A stretch of DNA of 64,000 nt from Arthrobacter castelli DSM 16402 (GTDB lineage: Bacteria; Actinomycetota; Actinomycetes; Actinomycetales; Micrococcaceae). The notes beneath the pieces were generated by a model. The model searched no databases. It saw nothing but the letters and a program-made list of their open reading frames with translations, and was not told the origin of the DNA. This document shows positions 35,721 through 44,622 of the stretch, one piece after another. The position numbers and the translations under genes were made by a program. Where the stretch lies: assembly GCF_000430705.1 (NCBI RefSeq), contig NZ_AUMN01000001.1, positions 432,040 to 496,039 on the forward strand, in the 5' to 3' direction. How positions within the stretch are numbered: position 1 is the first letter of the stretch; the number at the start of each line of letters is the position of its first letter.

Positions 35721-37271
35721 ATGGAACGCTTGAAGTCGCTGATCCCCGATGGCCTGGCTCATTGGTGGTCCGACGCCGGCCAGTGGGAACGTCCCGCACC
35801 GACGCCTGCCCAGCTGCGGAGGGACGTCGTCGGTGCCATGATTTTTGTCCTGGCCAGCGTCCTGCTGCTGGAGCTGACCCGCAGTTTCGGGGCCCTCAAC
35901 TCGGACGACCACGCCGTCTGGCAGCAATACCTTGCCATCCTGCTGATGACGCTGCCGCTGACCGTACGTCGGCGGTATCCGCTGTCAGTGATGCTGGTGC
36001 TCTCGGTGCTGTTCATCGGGCTTGCCCTGTGGATCCCGGCGATATCCATGCAGCTGCCCTTCCAGGTGGCCTATTTCGCCTCGCTGTATACCGCGGTGGC
36101 GTGGGCGAAGGACCGTCGGCTGTTGTGGTTGGCCACCGGGGTGGTGATTACCGCGATGTTCACCTGGCTGGTGCTGTCGATGACGGTGGCCTCAGCCGTG
36201 GACCAGATCATGGAGCAGGCCATGGAAAACGGGCAACCACCGGGACCGTGGCCGCCGGTGGTTTCGGCTGCCATGTACAACTTCCTGATCAATATTGGCT
36301 ACTTCGGCGGTGCCGTGATGGCCGGGCAGGTCTCCTGGCGCAATGCGTTGCAGCGGGACCAGCTGGCCGGGCAGGCGGCGAGGATTGAACGCCAGTCCGT
36401 CGAGCTGGCCCGGCGTGCAGTGGTTGACGAACGGCTTCGCATTGCCCGGGAGCTGCACGACGTGGTGGCGCACCATATTTCGCTCATTGGCGTGCAGGCC
36501 GCGGCGGCCCGACGGGTACTGGACAGGCGCCCGCAGGTCAGTGCCGAGTCGCTGCAGGTGATCGAGAACTCCAGCCGGGATGCGGTGTCCGAAATGCGCA
36601 GCCTGCTCGGAGTGCTGCGCACCGATACGGAACTGCCCGACGGCGGCGCCCCAGGTGGCACCGATGGAGCGGCCGCCGCCGGCGCCGCTGGTGGCAGTGA
36701 CGACGGCGGGGTCGCGGCCGGGGTCACGCCCGCCGGGGATGCCATGGCTGCCGGTGGAAGCGCCGGCGACGGCGCGGAACCCGCCGCCGGCAACCACCTG
36801 CCGGACACGCCTGCCTCCAGCCGCCGTCGTGCCGATCCGTCTCTGGCGGACCTGCCGGCGCTGGTGGAGGAACATCGCGCTCTCGGCCTGGACATCGAAT
36901 ACACCGACGTCGAGCACGAAAGCGGTGCACTCTCGGAGGTGTCAGCGCCTGTGGCCCTTTCCGTGTACCGCACAGCGCAGGAGTCGCTCAGCAATATCCG
37001 CAGGCACTCAACCGCCACCCGAGCGACCATGACGCTGCGCACCGGCGAATCGGAAGGTCGGACATGGATCGAACTGGAAACCGTGGATAACGGGCGGCCG
37101 AAGCCACCGGCGGAGGACAGCTCCGGTTACGGACTCCGGGGTATCCAGGAGAGAGTATCGTTGCACCGCGGCACGTCCGACATCGGCCCCCGTGACGGCG
37201 GCGGTTGGCGGGTGCGGGTGAGGTACATGCTCCAGGCCGAGACGTCGATGACAGGCAGGGGAACGCTATGA
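35721..37271 (+). CDS. Sensor histidine kinase (NarL/DesK-type, HisKA_3)
   Basis: The 516-residue protein has four to five N-terminal membrane helices (about 30-200), the phospho-acceptor helix ERLRIARELHDVVAHHISLI, and an ATP-binding domain with DNGRPKPPAEDSSGYGLRGI as N and G boxes. An Ala/Gly-rich insertion of about 70 residues separates the acceptor helix domain from the ATPase domain, unusual for the family. It starts one base after the amidohydrolase stop and overlaps the response regulator (ATGA). Confidence 0.92.
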   Translation: MERLKSLIPDGLAHWWSDAGQWERPAPTPAQLRRDVVGAMIFVLASVLLLELTRSFGALNSDDHAVWQQYLAILLMTLPLTVRRRYPLSVMLVLSVLFIGLALWIPAISMQLPFQVAYFASLYTAVAWAKDRRLLWLATGVVITAMFTWLVLSMTVASAVDQIMEQAMENGQPPGPWPPVVSAAMYNFLINIGYFGGAVMAGQVSWRNALQRDQLAGQAARIERQSVELARRAVVDERLRIARELHDVVAHHISLIGVQAAAARRVLDRRPQVSAESLQVIENSSRDAVSEMRSLLGVLRTDTELPDGGAPGGTDGAAAAGAAGGSDDGGVAAGVTPAGDAMAAGGSAGDGAEPAAGNHLPDTPASSRRRADPSLADLPALVEEHRALGLDIEYTDVEHESGALSEVSAPVALSVYRTAQESLSNIRRHSTATRATMTLRTGESEGRTWIELETVDNGRPKPPAEDSSGYGLRGIQERVSLHRGTSDIGPRDGGGWRVRVRYMLQAETSMTGRGTL

Positions 37272-37939
37272 CGCCCATACGGGTACTGCTGGTGGACGAC
37301 CAGGCGCTGGTCCGCTCCGGGTTTGCCGTGATGCTATCGGTCGAAGATGACATCGAGGTGGTCGGGCAGGCCGGAAACGGTGCCGAAGCGGTTGAATTCG
37401 CCGCCACCCACGATGTGGACGTGGTGCTGATGGATGTCCAAATGCCCCAGCTCGACGGGATTGAGGCGACAGAGCAAATTGTCGACGCCGGACGCGGCAA
37501 GGTTGTCATCCTGACCACTTTCGAACGGGACGACTACCTGTTCGATGCATTGCGCGCCGGAGCCAGCGGCTTCCTGCTCAAGAACGCGGACCCGGACGAA
37601 CTGGTCGGGGCTGTCCACGCCGTGTCGGAAGGGCACGCGCTGCTGGCTCCGGAAATGACCGTGCGGTTGATCGGGAAGCTGACCGAGCAGACCCGTCAGC
37701 AGGAGCAGGCGCCCGCCCGTGGTGTTGAACTATTGGAGCGGCTGACCGAGCGGGAGCGTGAAGTGCTGCAGCAGATGGCACGTGGCCATAGTAATGGGGA
37801 GATCGCCCGCGGCCTGTTCCTCAGCGAAACGACGGTCAAGACGCATGTTTCCAACCTGCTGGGAAAGATCCAGACCCGCGACCGGGTGCAGGCCGTTGTC
37901 TTCGCGTATGAATCCGGACTCGTCCGTCCAGGGGCCTGA
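37268..37939 (+). CDS. NarL/LuxR-type response regulator
   Basis: The 223-residue protein has a receiver domain (phospho-acceptor Asp56 in VVLMDVQMP, with DDQ at 10-12 and the Lys in FLLKNAD) and a LuxR-type HTH at the C terminus (LTEREREVLQQMARG, ETTVKTHVSNLLGKI). It is translationally coupled to the kinase. The next genes encode a NatAB-type exporter, the probable target. Confidence 0.95.
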   Translation: MTPIRVLLVDDQALVRSGFAVMLSVEDDIEVVGQAGNGAEAVEFAATHDVDVVLMDVQMPQLDGIEATEQIVDAGRGKVVILTTFERDDYLFDALRAGASGFLLKNADPDELVGAVHAVSEGHALLAPEMTVRLIGKLTEQTRQQEQAPARGVELLERLTEREREVLQQMARGHSNGEIARGLFLSETTVKTHVSNLLGKIQTRDRVQAVVFAYESGLVRPGA

Positions 37940-38080
37940 CTGATTCGTCAGGACGCGTATGACCGCATCGTCAGGCCGCCACGGCCGCTGCCGGTTCGTC
38001 CGAACGACGGAGCCGCACGGCCCCTAAATCGGTCCCGCGGCCGATCCGGACGGTGCCACACTCTTCCTAAGCTTGAGGCA

Positions 38081-38102
38081 TGCTTCTTCGAAGCGCGAAG
38101 CA
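38081..38102. promoter_or_regulatory. Dyad upstream of the NatAB-type exporter genes
   Basis: TGCTTC and GAAGCA flank 10 nt, 49 bp before the ATPase start and downstream of the response regulator gene. It could be a regulator site, but only the symmetry and position support it. Confidence 0.25.
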
Positions 38103-38150
38103 CACCGGAACCTGGTGAAGCCAGGATCCGACAGAACAGGATGGGGCATC

Positions 38151-39032
38151 ATGCTGCGGATAGAAAATCTGAGGCGGACTTTTGGAGACGTGACGGCGGT
38201 CGACGACGTCAGCTTCACTGTCGAACCCGGACGGATGACCGGATTTGTCGGAGCCAACGGAGCCGGCAAGACCACCACGATGCGGATGATTATGGGCGTG
38301 CTGGCCATCCATTCCGGACAGGTGGAATGGAACGGCCGCCCGATCACCGCGGCGGACCGGACACGTTTTGGATATATGCCCGAAGAACGCGGGCTGTATC
38401 CCAAGCAGCAGGTGCTGGACCAGCTGGTTTACCTCGGCCAGCTGCGCGGCATGAGCCAGGGCGATGCCCGCCGCGAAGGAGTCCGCTTGCTTGGCCGGTT
38501 CGAACTGGAGGGCCGGCAGAAGGACAAGCTCGAGTCGCTGTCACTGGGCAATCAGCAACGAGTCCAGATTGTGGCGGCGTTGCTGCACCGCCCCACGGCG
38601 CTGATCCTTGACGAACCATTCTCCGGGCTCGATCCGGTGGCCGTGGATTCCATGGCCGACCTGCTGCGCGAACGCATTTCCGAAGGCACCCCGGTGCTCT
38701 TCTCCAGCCACCAGCTCGATCTGATGGAGCGGCTGTGCGACAACCTGGTCGTACTCTCCCACGGCCGGCTGGTGGCCGCCGGCGACGTCGCCGAGCTGCG
38801 ACACCAGCAACAACAGCGTCACCGGGTGGTGACGGAGCCCGACGCCGGCTGGTTGCGTGAGCTGGGCGGCGTCACCGTTCTCGACGTCGAAGGTCCCAAG
38901 GCCGTCGTCGAAATCGTTGACGCGGCGACACGCCGCACCGTCGTCGAAGAAGCACTGAAGCGGGGCGGACTCGACGAGTTCACCCCTCTTGTGCCGAGCC
39001 TCAGCGAGATCTACCGGGAGGTAACCCAATGA
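38151..39032 (+). CDS. ABC transporter ATP-binding protein (NatA type)
   Basis: The 293-residue ATPase has Walker A GANGAGKTTTMRM near residues 35-47, the signature LSLGNQQRVQIVAALL, Walker B ALILDEPFSGLDPVA and the switch region SSHQLDLMERL. The signature carries LSLGN instead of LSGG, as seen in NatA-like exporters. The long C-terminal domain (about 210-293) fits that group too. It overlaps the permease gene by ATGA. Confidence 0.92.
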   Translation: MLRIENLRRTFGDVTAVDDVSFTVEPGRMTGFVGANGAGKTTTMRMIMGVLAIHSGQVEWNGRPITAADRTRFGYMPEERGLYPKQQVLDQLVYLGQLRGMSQGDARREGVRLLGRFELEGRQKDKLESLSLGNQQRVQIVAALLHRPTALILDEPFSGLDPVAVDSMADLLRERISEGTPVLFSSHQLDLMERLCDNLVVLSHGRLVAAGDVAELRHQQQQRHRVVTEPDAGWLRELGGVTVLDVEGPKAVVEIVDAATRRTVVEEALKRGGLDEFTPLVPSLSEIYREVTQ

Positions 39033-40252
39033 GCGCCCCCGCCACCACCGAACAAAACCGCACCGCGCCGGCATCGTCGGCATCCCATGTCACCAACGCC
39101 TGGTCGATCGTGACCCTGCGCGAAGTCATCGTCAAGATCCGCGACCGCGGCTTCATCATCTCCACGCTTGTCACGTTGCTGCTCATCGCGGGCGGAATGG
39201 GGGCCAGCGCCTTCATCGAGAATCAATCACAAAGCTTCACCGTGGCCGTCGTCAGCCCACAGGCCGGCCAGATCGTCCAGGGAACCGGATCCGACCAGTC
39301 CGGCGAAGGGGGACTGACGGTCGACACCATGGAGACCGAGACGGCAGAGGCTGCGCGATCAGCGGTGGACGCCGAGCAAGCCGATGTGGCACTGCTGAAT
39401 TCCGAGGACGGCTGGACTCTGGTCGGCAAGGACTCCGTCGACGACGGGCTCAGCACAGCCGTGGGGCAGTCGTTGTCCGACTATGTCCTGCAGATGAACG
39501 CCCAGGCCGCCGGGACAACTGCCGAGGACCTGACGGCCGGCAGCGAACTGGACGAGGAAGTCCTGCAGGGAAGTATGGACGACGAGGCGCTGCATGGCAT
39601 CGTGTCCTTCGTCTTCAGCTTCCTGTTCTATATGTCAGCGATCATCTTCGGCATGGCGATCGCCCAGTCCGTGTTGGAGGAGAAACAGAACAGGGTGGTG
39701 GAAATCCTCGCCACGGCCATTCCGATCCGGCAGCTGCTCTACGGGAAGGTCATCGGCAATACGATCCTGGCGATGGCGCAACTCGCCTTGTATGGCGGGG
39801 CGGCGTTGGTGATGGTGAACCTGCTAGGAGACACCACCATGGTGGGCAGCATTATCGCCGCGTCGGGGTGGTTCTTTGTCTACTTCCTGATTGGATTCCT
39901 GATCCTCGCCGCGGGTTTTGCCGTGGTCGGATCGTTGGCCAGCCGCCAGGAGGACCTGCAGTCGAGCACCACGCCGGTCATGGCAGTGATCTTCGCCGCC
40001 TTGTTCGCCGGGATTTTCGCTGAGGGCACGTGGTTGACCGTCGCGTCCTACGTTCCGGTGGTGTCGTCGGTGGCCATGCCCGTTCGACTGCTGGAGGGCA
40101 ATGTCGCCTTGTGGGAACCACTGCTGTCCATCGTGGTGGCGCTGCTCGCCGCCGTCGTGCTGATCCGGCTGGGGGAGAAGATCTACCAGCGTGCGGTGCT
40201 GCAGTCCGGCGGGGCGCTCAGCCTGCGGAAGGCGATGCGCATCGAAGAGTAA
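39029..40252 (+). CDS. ABC transporter permease (NatB type)
   Basis: The 407-residue protein has an N-terminal helix, a large extracellular domain (about 60-185), and five to six C-terminal helices with EEKQNRVVEILATAIPIRQLLYGKVIGN, the conserved ABC-2/NatB coupling segment. Such exporters move Na+, peptides or drugs. It forms an operon with the ATPase and is probably controlled by the upstream two-component system. Confidence 0.92.
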   Translation: MSAPATTEQNRTAPASSASHVTNAWSIVTLREVIVKIRDRGFIISTLVTLLLIAGGMGASAFIENQSQSFTVAVVSPQAGQIVQGTGSDQSGEGGLTVDTMETETAEAARSAVDAEQADVALLNSEDGWTLVGKDSVDDGLSTAVGQSLSDYVLQMNAQAAGTTAEDLTAGSELDEEVLQGSMDDEALHGIVSFVFSFLFYMSAIIFGMAIAQSVLEEKQNRVVEILATAIPIRQLLYGKVIGNTILAMAQLALYGGAALVMVNLLGDTTMVGSIIAASGWFFVYFLIGFLILAAGFAVVGSLASRQEDLQSSTTPVMAVIFAALFAGIFAEGTWLTVASYVPVVSSVAMPVRLLEGNVALWEPLLSIVVALLAAVVLIRLGEKIYQRAVLQSGGALSLRKAMRIEE

Positions 40253-40281
40253 TGCGCCTCGAAGAGTAAGGGCAGGACACA

Positions 40282-40416
40282 GTGTGTGCCCCGCCGTGGC
40301 GATGGGTGTTCACCCTCGACGTAGTGCGTGCCCCGGCCGTGGCGATGGGTGTTCATCCCTGACGTCGTGCGTGCCCCGCCGTGGCGATGGGTGTTCACCC
40401 TCGACGTAGTGCGTTA
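40282..40416. repeat. Three tandem 42/43-bp repeats
   Basis: Copies at 40282-40323, 40324-40366 and 40367-40408, with a partial fourth start (gtgcgtta), share a core containing gccgtggcgatgggtgttca. They are contiguous with no spacers, so this is not a CRISPR array. They follow the NatB-type gene directly. Confidence 0.9.
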
Positions 40417-40418
40417 GC

Positions 40419-40530
40419 GCCGAGGTAGCGGGTTGCAACGGGCTACCTCGACGGAAACCCCCTACCTCGGCGACGGCCCCCTAATTCGGCGGAAACCCCT
40501 GCCTCGGCGACAGCCCCGGCGCCGGGCTGG
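40419..40530. repeat. Degenerate CTACCTCGGCG repeat block with hairpin
   Basis: CGAGGTAGC and its exact complement GCTACCTCG form a short hairpin near 40420-40450. Degenerate direct repeats of the type c(t)acctcggcgacggcccc follow to about 40525. The block lies between the tandem repeats and the VOC dioxygenase promoter. Confidence 0.6.
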
Positions 40531-40538
40531 AATAAAGG

Positions 40539-40556
40539 TGAAGCTTCAAGTAGTAT
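40539..40556 (+). promoter_or_regulatory. Palindrome and -10 box of the VOC dioxygenase gene
   Basis: TGAAGCTTCA is a perfect 10-bp palindrome directly before TAGTAT (40551-40556), a plausible -10 hexamer. The predicted transcript would begin at or within 2 nt of the ATG at 40564, so the message is probably leaderless. A MarR-type repressor overlapping the promoter is one explanation. Confidence 0.4.
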
Positions 40557-40563
40557 TAATTGC

Positions 40564-41439
40564 ATGAACCTTCAAGCAAGGCACCAGGACCTTCTTCCCG
40601 CGAACCTCTCGATGGGTACTGTGATGCTCAAGGTCGGCGACATGAACAAGATGTCGACCTACTACCAACAGGCGCTCGGTCTCGACGTCGTCGCCGAAGC
40701 CGACGGCGGCCTCTACCTGGGCCGGGGAAGTACTCCGCTGATTCATCTCGCGCCGGCTGCAGGCTTGCCGGTGGCCTCCCGAGGGGATGCCGGCCTGTTC
40801 CACACTGCGCTGCTATTCGAGGATCAGGCATCGCTGGCGGCTACAGTGGCCAGCGCCGTCCAGTACGACCCGCGCGGATTCGTGGGCAGCGCCGATCACC
40901 TGGTCAGCGAAGCGTTTTACTTTACCGACCCCGAAGGCAATGGGATCGAACTCTACTACGACCGCCCGCGTGACACCTGGAGGTGGGAGAACGGCACGGT
41001 CGCAATGGCTTCGAACTACCTGGGCCCGCAGGAGTACCTCAATTCCCACCTGACCGAAGCTTCGGTGACCGGCAGGCGGCAGGCGGGTGCCGGCGTGGGA
41101 CACGTCCATCTGCAGGTCGGCGACGTCGAGACCGCCCAGGACTTCTACATCGATACGCTCGGATTCGAGAAAACCGCGGGATGGCACGGGCAGGCACTGT
41201 TCGTCTCAGCCGGCAAATACCACCACCACATGGCCATGAACGTCTGGAACAGCGCCGGTGCGGGGCCGCGGAAGAACACGCTGGGGCTGGGCGAGGTGCT
41301 GATCACTGTCCCGGACACCGACGACGTCGGCGCATTGGGCGAGCGGCTGGCCCACCGGGGGATCACGGCCAATCACGATAGCGAGGAATTGCGCTTCGAG
41401 GATCCCTGGCGCAACACCCTGCGGGTGGCCGCGGCCTGA
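40564..41439 (+). CDS. VOC-family extradiol dioxygenase-like protein (CatE type)
   Basis: The 291-residue protein contains two glyoxalase/extradiol (VOC) modules: GTVMLKVGDMNKMSTYYQ with FYFTDPEGNGIELYYDRP, and GVGHVHLQVGDVETAQDFY with GKYHHHMAMNVW. This two-module layout matches CatE-type catechol-2,3-dioxygenases involved in quinone and catechol detoxification. Metal ligands are probably His197 in GHVHL, the His of the YHHHM stretch and the late Glu. The ATG at 40564 lies 8 nt after a -10 box. Confidence 0.88.
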   Translation: MNLQARHQDLLPANLSMGTVMLKVGDMNKMSTYYQQALGLDVVAEADGGLYLGRGSTPLIHLAPAAGLPVASRGDAGLFHTALLFEDQASLAATVASAVQYDPRGFVGSADHLVSEAFYFTDPEGNGIELYYDRPRDTWRWENGTVAMASNYLGPQEYLNSHLTEASVTGRRQAGAGVGHVHLQVGDVETAQDFYIDTLGFEKTAGWHGQALFVSAGKYHHHMAMNVWNSAGAGPRKNTLGLGEVLITVPDTDDVGALGERLAHRGITANHDSEELRFEDPWRNTLRVAAA

Positions 41440-41473
41440 ACCTCCGCCAGTGGGGTGTGCCGGGCGCCCCTGC

Positions 41474-41569
41474 CGGGTCCGCCGGGGCCTGCCGGGCGCG
41501 CCGGCCGGGTCTGCCGGGGCCTGCCGGGCGCGCCGGCCGGGTCTGCCGGGGCCTGCCGGGCGCGTCGGC
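41474..41569. repeat. Three tandem 32-bp GC-rich repeats
   Basis: The 32-bp unit (cgggtctgccggggcctgcc, then gggcgcgccggc) occurs three times head to tail with one mismatch in each outer copy. It lies between the dioxygenase gene and rpsP. On the minus strand it reads as a collagen-like Pro/Gly/Arg frame, which I regard as an artefact. The rest of 41440-41779 must hold the rpsP promoter and leader, and no other gene is seen. Confidence 0.9.
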
Positions 41570-41779
41570 CGTCATGCCCGGTCAAACTGTGGGAGCCGCG
41601 GCCGAACCGGTCAACTCGCGGAAGGCCGCGGTTGTCTGGCACAATGGAACCCGTACTCGATCGGCGTGGCCCCTCTCACCGCGTGCGCATTGTGTCCTCA
41701 GAACCCCCATTAATGGCCCCGCCCCACGGGTGCAGGAACCGGGTTCGCCTGAAGATTTTACCAAGGAGTGACCACACAA

Positions 41780-42247
41780 GTGGCCGTAAAGATTCGTTTA
41801 AAGCGCTTCGGCAAGAAGTTCAACCCGCAATACCGCATTGTCGTCATGAACAGCAAGGCCAAGCGGGATGGCTATGCCCTCGAAGAGGTCGGCAAATACC
41901 AGCCGATGCAGGAGCCTTCGTTTATGGAGGTGAAGTCCGAGCGTGTCCAGTACTGGCTCGGCGTAGGTGCGCAGCCGACCGAGCAGGTTCAGGCTATCCT
42001 GAAGGCTACCGGTGACTGGCAGAAGTTCAAGGGTCTGCCGGGCTCCGAAGGAACGCTGAAGCAGCCCAAGGAGAAGGAAGCGTTTGTCGCCCCGGAGGGG
42101 AAGTCGGTCGTTACCGAGGCCATTACCCCGAAGAAGAAGGGTGGCGACTCGGAAAAGGCTTCGGAAGAGGCCCCGAAGGACAGCTCCGCTGCTGAGAAGG
42201 ACGCTGCCAAAGAGGCTCCGGCCGCAGAAGCTGAGAAGGCCGAGTAG
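41780..42247 (+). CDS. rpsP: 30S ribosomal protein S16
   Basis: S16 binds 16S rRNA and helps assemble the 30S body. The start at GTG 41780, behind aaggag, gives [22 protein letters not shown], the family N terminus. At 155 residues it has an Ala/Glu/Lys-rich C-terminal tail of about 60 residues ([20 protein letters not shown]), as in many actinobacterial S16 proteins. It leads rpsP-khpA-rimM-trmD-rplS. Confidence 0.97.
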   Translation: MAVKIRLKRFGKKFNPQYRIVVMNSKAKRDGYALEEVGKYQPMQEPSFMEVKSERVQYWLGVGAQPTEQVQAILKATGDWQKFKGLPGSEGTLKQPKEKEAFVAPEGKSVVTEAITPKKKGGDSEKASEEAPKDSSAAEKDAAKEAPAAEAEKAE

Positions 42248-42249
42248 TT

Positions 42250-42492
42250 TTGCTGGCAGATGCGCTCGAACACCTGGTCCGTGGCATTGTTGATAGTCCC
42301 GATGATGTCGATGTGTCGATGAAAACCAACCGCCGCGGCGACACCCTCGAGGTCCGCGTCCATCAGGATGACCTCGGGCGCGTGATCGGCCGGCAAGGGC
42401 GGACCGCCCGGTCGTTGCGCACGGTGATTGGCGCACTGGCTGACGGCGATCCGGTACGTGTGGACGTCGTCGACACAGACCGCCGCCGCTGA
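42250..42492 (+). CDS. khpA: KH-domain RNA-binding protein KhpA
   Basis: The 80-residue protein has the type II KH motif DDLGRVIGRQGRTARSLRTV near residues 41-60. KhpA-like proteins bind RNA with KhpB/Jag in cell elongation and division control in Gram-positives. It starts at a TTG 2 nt after rpsP, the usual place in this operon. Confidence 0.92.
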   Translation: MLADALEHLVRGIVDSPDDVDVSMKTNRRGDTLEVRVHQDDLGRVIGRQGRTARSLRTVIGALADGDPVRVDVVDTDRRR

Positions 42493-42611
42493 TTCACACC
42501 GGACGATATTCGTGGCTTTCGGCCCCGGCACCAGATGATGGTGTGCGGGGCCGAAGCTGTTTCAAGGCGCGTACAACGCCGGATTCAAGGCACAACGGGA
42601 CAGGAGGGCCG

Positions 42612-43160
42612 ATGCAGGTACAGGTGGCACGAATCGGCAAACCGCACGGAATTCGTGGTGAAGTAACCATCCAGCTGATGACTGATGAACCGGAAAGCCG
42701 GTTTGTTGCAGGTGCCAGATTCGACGTCGAGCCGGCCGGGCTTGGGCCGCTGACTGTTTCAAAGGCGCGCTGGAACAAGGAGATCCTGCTGCTCGGCTTT
42801 GCGGAAATCACAGACCGCAATGCCGCCGAACAACTGCGCGGTGCGAAGCTGTTGCTCGATGCCGAAGCCGCCGACGATGACGATGAGGACACCTGGTACG
42901 AGCACGAGTTGGTCGGCCTGAGGGTGCGTGCGGCCACCGGTGAAGGATATGACGACGTCGGAGTCGTCACGGCCTTGCGGGTGCTTCCCGCTCAGGATCT
43001 GTTGGTCATCGAAACTTCCGACGGCGAAGAGGTGCTGGTGCCCTTTGTGGCCCAGCTGGTCCCGGAGGTCAACATCGACGACGGGTTCATCCTCGTTGAT
43101 CCGCCCGAAGGCCTTTTTGATGTCAACCGTCCGGCCGAGGGCGGAGGGCACGGCAGCTAG
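42612..43160 (+). CDS. rimM: Ribosome maturation factor RimM
   Basis: RimM binds S19 and matures the 30S head. The 182-residue protein has the N-terminal beta-barrel ([18 protein letters not shown]) and a C-terminal PRC-barrel ([20 protein letters not shown]). The ATG at 42612 has a strong site (aggaggg). Its TAG stop overlaps the trmD GTG by one base. Confidence 0.96.
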   Translation: MQVQVARIGKPHGIRGEVTIQLMTDEPESRFVAGARFDVEPAGLGPLTVSKARWNKEILLLGFAEITDRNAAEQLRGAKLLLDAEAADDDDEDTWYEHELVGLRVRAATGEGYDDVGVVTALRVLPAQDLLVIETSDGEEVLVPFVAQLVPEVNIDDGFILVDPPEGLFDVNRPAEGGGHGS

Positions 43161-44011
43161 TGCGTATCGATGCCATCAGTATCTTTCCGGAGTATCTGGC
43201 CCCGCTTGAGTTGTCGCTGATCGGCAAAGCGCGGCAGGAGGGGCTGCTCGATCTGCGGGTGCATGACCTGCGTACGTTCACCACGGACCGCCACCGCACG
43301 GTTGACGACACTCCCTATGGCGGCGGTGCCGGTATGGTCATGAAGCCCGAGCCGTGGGCGCAGGCGCTCGAATCGGTGCTGGACGCCGTCGGACCATCCA
43401 ACGGGCACCCGCCGGCCGATAACGCGGCGGCAGACGGCTCCTCACCTGTGCAGTCCAACCGGCCTCCGACGTTGATCGTCCCGTCCCCGGCAGGGGAAGT
43501 ATTCGACCAGCGTATGGCCCATGAACTCGCCTCGCGGGAGCACCTGGTCTTCGCGTGCGGGAGGTATGAAGGCATTGACGACCGGCTGCTCGACTGGGCG
43601 TCGGGACAGTTCGATCTGAGGCCCGTCAGCCTCGGCGATTACGTGCTCAACGGGGGAGAAGTTGCAGTACTGGCCATCGTCGAAGCGGTTGGCCGGCTGC
43701 TGCCCGGCGTCGTCGGCAATCCCGATTCGCTGGTTGAAGAGTCGCACGCCGACGGCCTGCTGGAATACCCCGTGTACACCAAACCCTCTAACTGGCGGGG
43801 GCGTGACGTGCCGGAGGCGTTGCTCAGTGGTAACCATGCCGGAATTGCCCGGTACCGTCGCGAGCAGCAGCTCATCCGCACCGCGGCGCGGCGACCGGAC
43901 CTGATTGCCCGGCTGGATCCGGATGCTCTCACCGGCGTCGACGTCGACGCTCTGTTGCAGCTGGGCTTCGAGGTGCAGTCCGGGCGTGTGGTCCGGGCCT
44001 CCGGGGACTGA
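43160..44011 (+). CDS. trmD: tRNA (guanine-N1)-methyltransferase TrmD
   Basis: TrmD methylates G37 of tRNAs reading CUN, CCN and CGG, which prevents frameshifting. The trefoil-knot SPOUT enzyme has [14 protein letters not shown] near 55-68, [11 protein letters not shown] and [15 protein letters not shown]. At 283 residues it is longer than the 250 or so typical. A loop insertion [20 protein letters not shown] sits near residues 83-102. The GTG start overlaps the rimM stop. Confidence 0.97.
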   Translation: MRIDAISIFPEYLAPLELSLIGKARQEGLLDLRVHDLRTFTTDRHRTVDDTPYGGGAGMVMKPEPWAQALESVLDAVGPSNGHPPADNAAADGSSPVQSNRPPTLIVPSPAGEVFDQRMAHELASREHLVFACGRYEGIDDRLLDWASGQFDLRPVSLGDYVLNGGEVAVLAIVEAVGRLLPGVVGNPDSLVEESHADGLLEYPVYTKPSNWRGRDVPEALLSGNHAGIARYRREQQLIRTAARRPDLIARLDPDALTGVDVDALLQLGFEVQSGRVVRASGD

Positions 44012-44263
44012 CCCGTCAGGCGCCTGGCCAGCCGGGTTTGTCCGGATTTCGGCATCGGCGCGCTATGTGGCAGAATTAAGCTTCGTGTTTCCTGGGTTCG
44101 CCCCTGCCACAGGGGGAGTGCAGCCGACAGGCAAACACACCGGACCCGGCGGCCTATCCGCCGGACGGTAGATCTCAGTTTTCCGGCAAGGTTTTCCGCC
44201 GCGAGCGGGCTTCGTTGCCGTGACCAACGTGGGCGACCTGTGGCGTTCACCAGGAGCGACTAA

Positions 44264-44605
44264 ATGCACATTCTCGACAGTGTAGACGCAGCCTCGCTGC
44301 GTGACGATATTCCCGAGTTCCGCGCCGGCGACACCCTCAAGGTTCACGTGAACATTATTGAAGGTAACCGTTCCCGTGTGCAGGTCTTCCAGGGCTATGT
44401 GGTGGGCCGCCAGGGCCACGGCGTGCGTGAGACCTTCACCGTGCGCAAGGTGTCCTTCGGAACCGGCGTCGAGCGTACCTTCCCGGTCCATTCGCCGATC
44501 ATCGACAAGATCGAGGTCGCCGCGCGTGGCGATGTCCGCCGTGCGAAGCTCTACTACATGCGCCATCGCAAGGGCAAGGCCGCCAGGATCCCCGAGAAGC
44601 GCTAA
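44264..44605 (+). CDS. rplS: 50S ribosomal protein L19
   Basis: L19 sits at the 30S-50S interface. The 113-residue protein has the signature [20 protein letters not shown] and the basic C terminus [20 protein letters not shown] 252-bp gap separates it from trmD and probably contains its own promoter (weak candidates TTCGGC and CAGAAT, 17 nt apart, near 44050-44080). The start has a site (caggagcg). Confidence 0.97.
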   Translation: MHILDSVDAASLRDDIPEFRAGDTLKVHVNIIEGNRSRVQVFQGYVVGRQGHGVRETFTVRKVSFGTGVERTFPVHSPIIDKIEVAARGDVRRAKLYYMRHRKGKAARIPEKR

Positions 44606-44622
44606 GCACTCGTCCATCACGA

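Noticed and set aside
40282..40416. Possible CRISPR array
   Set aside because: The repeats are contiguous without unique spacers, and there are no cas genes.
41373..41642. Collagen-like Pro/Gly/Arg frame on the minus strand
   Set aside because: It is a by-product of the 32-bp tandem repeat; no start site or signal peptide.
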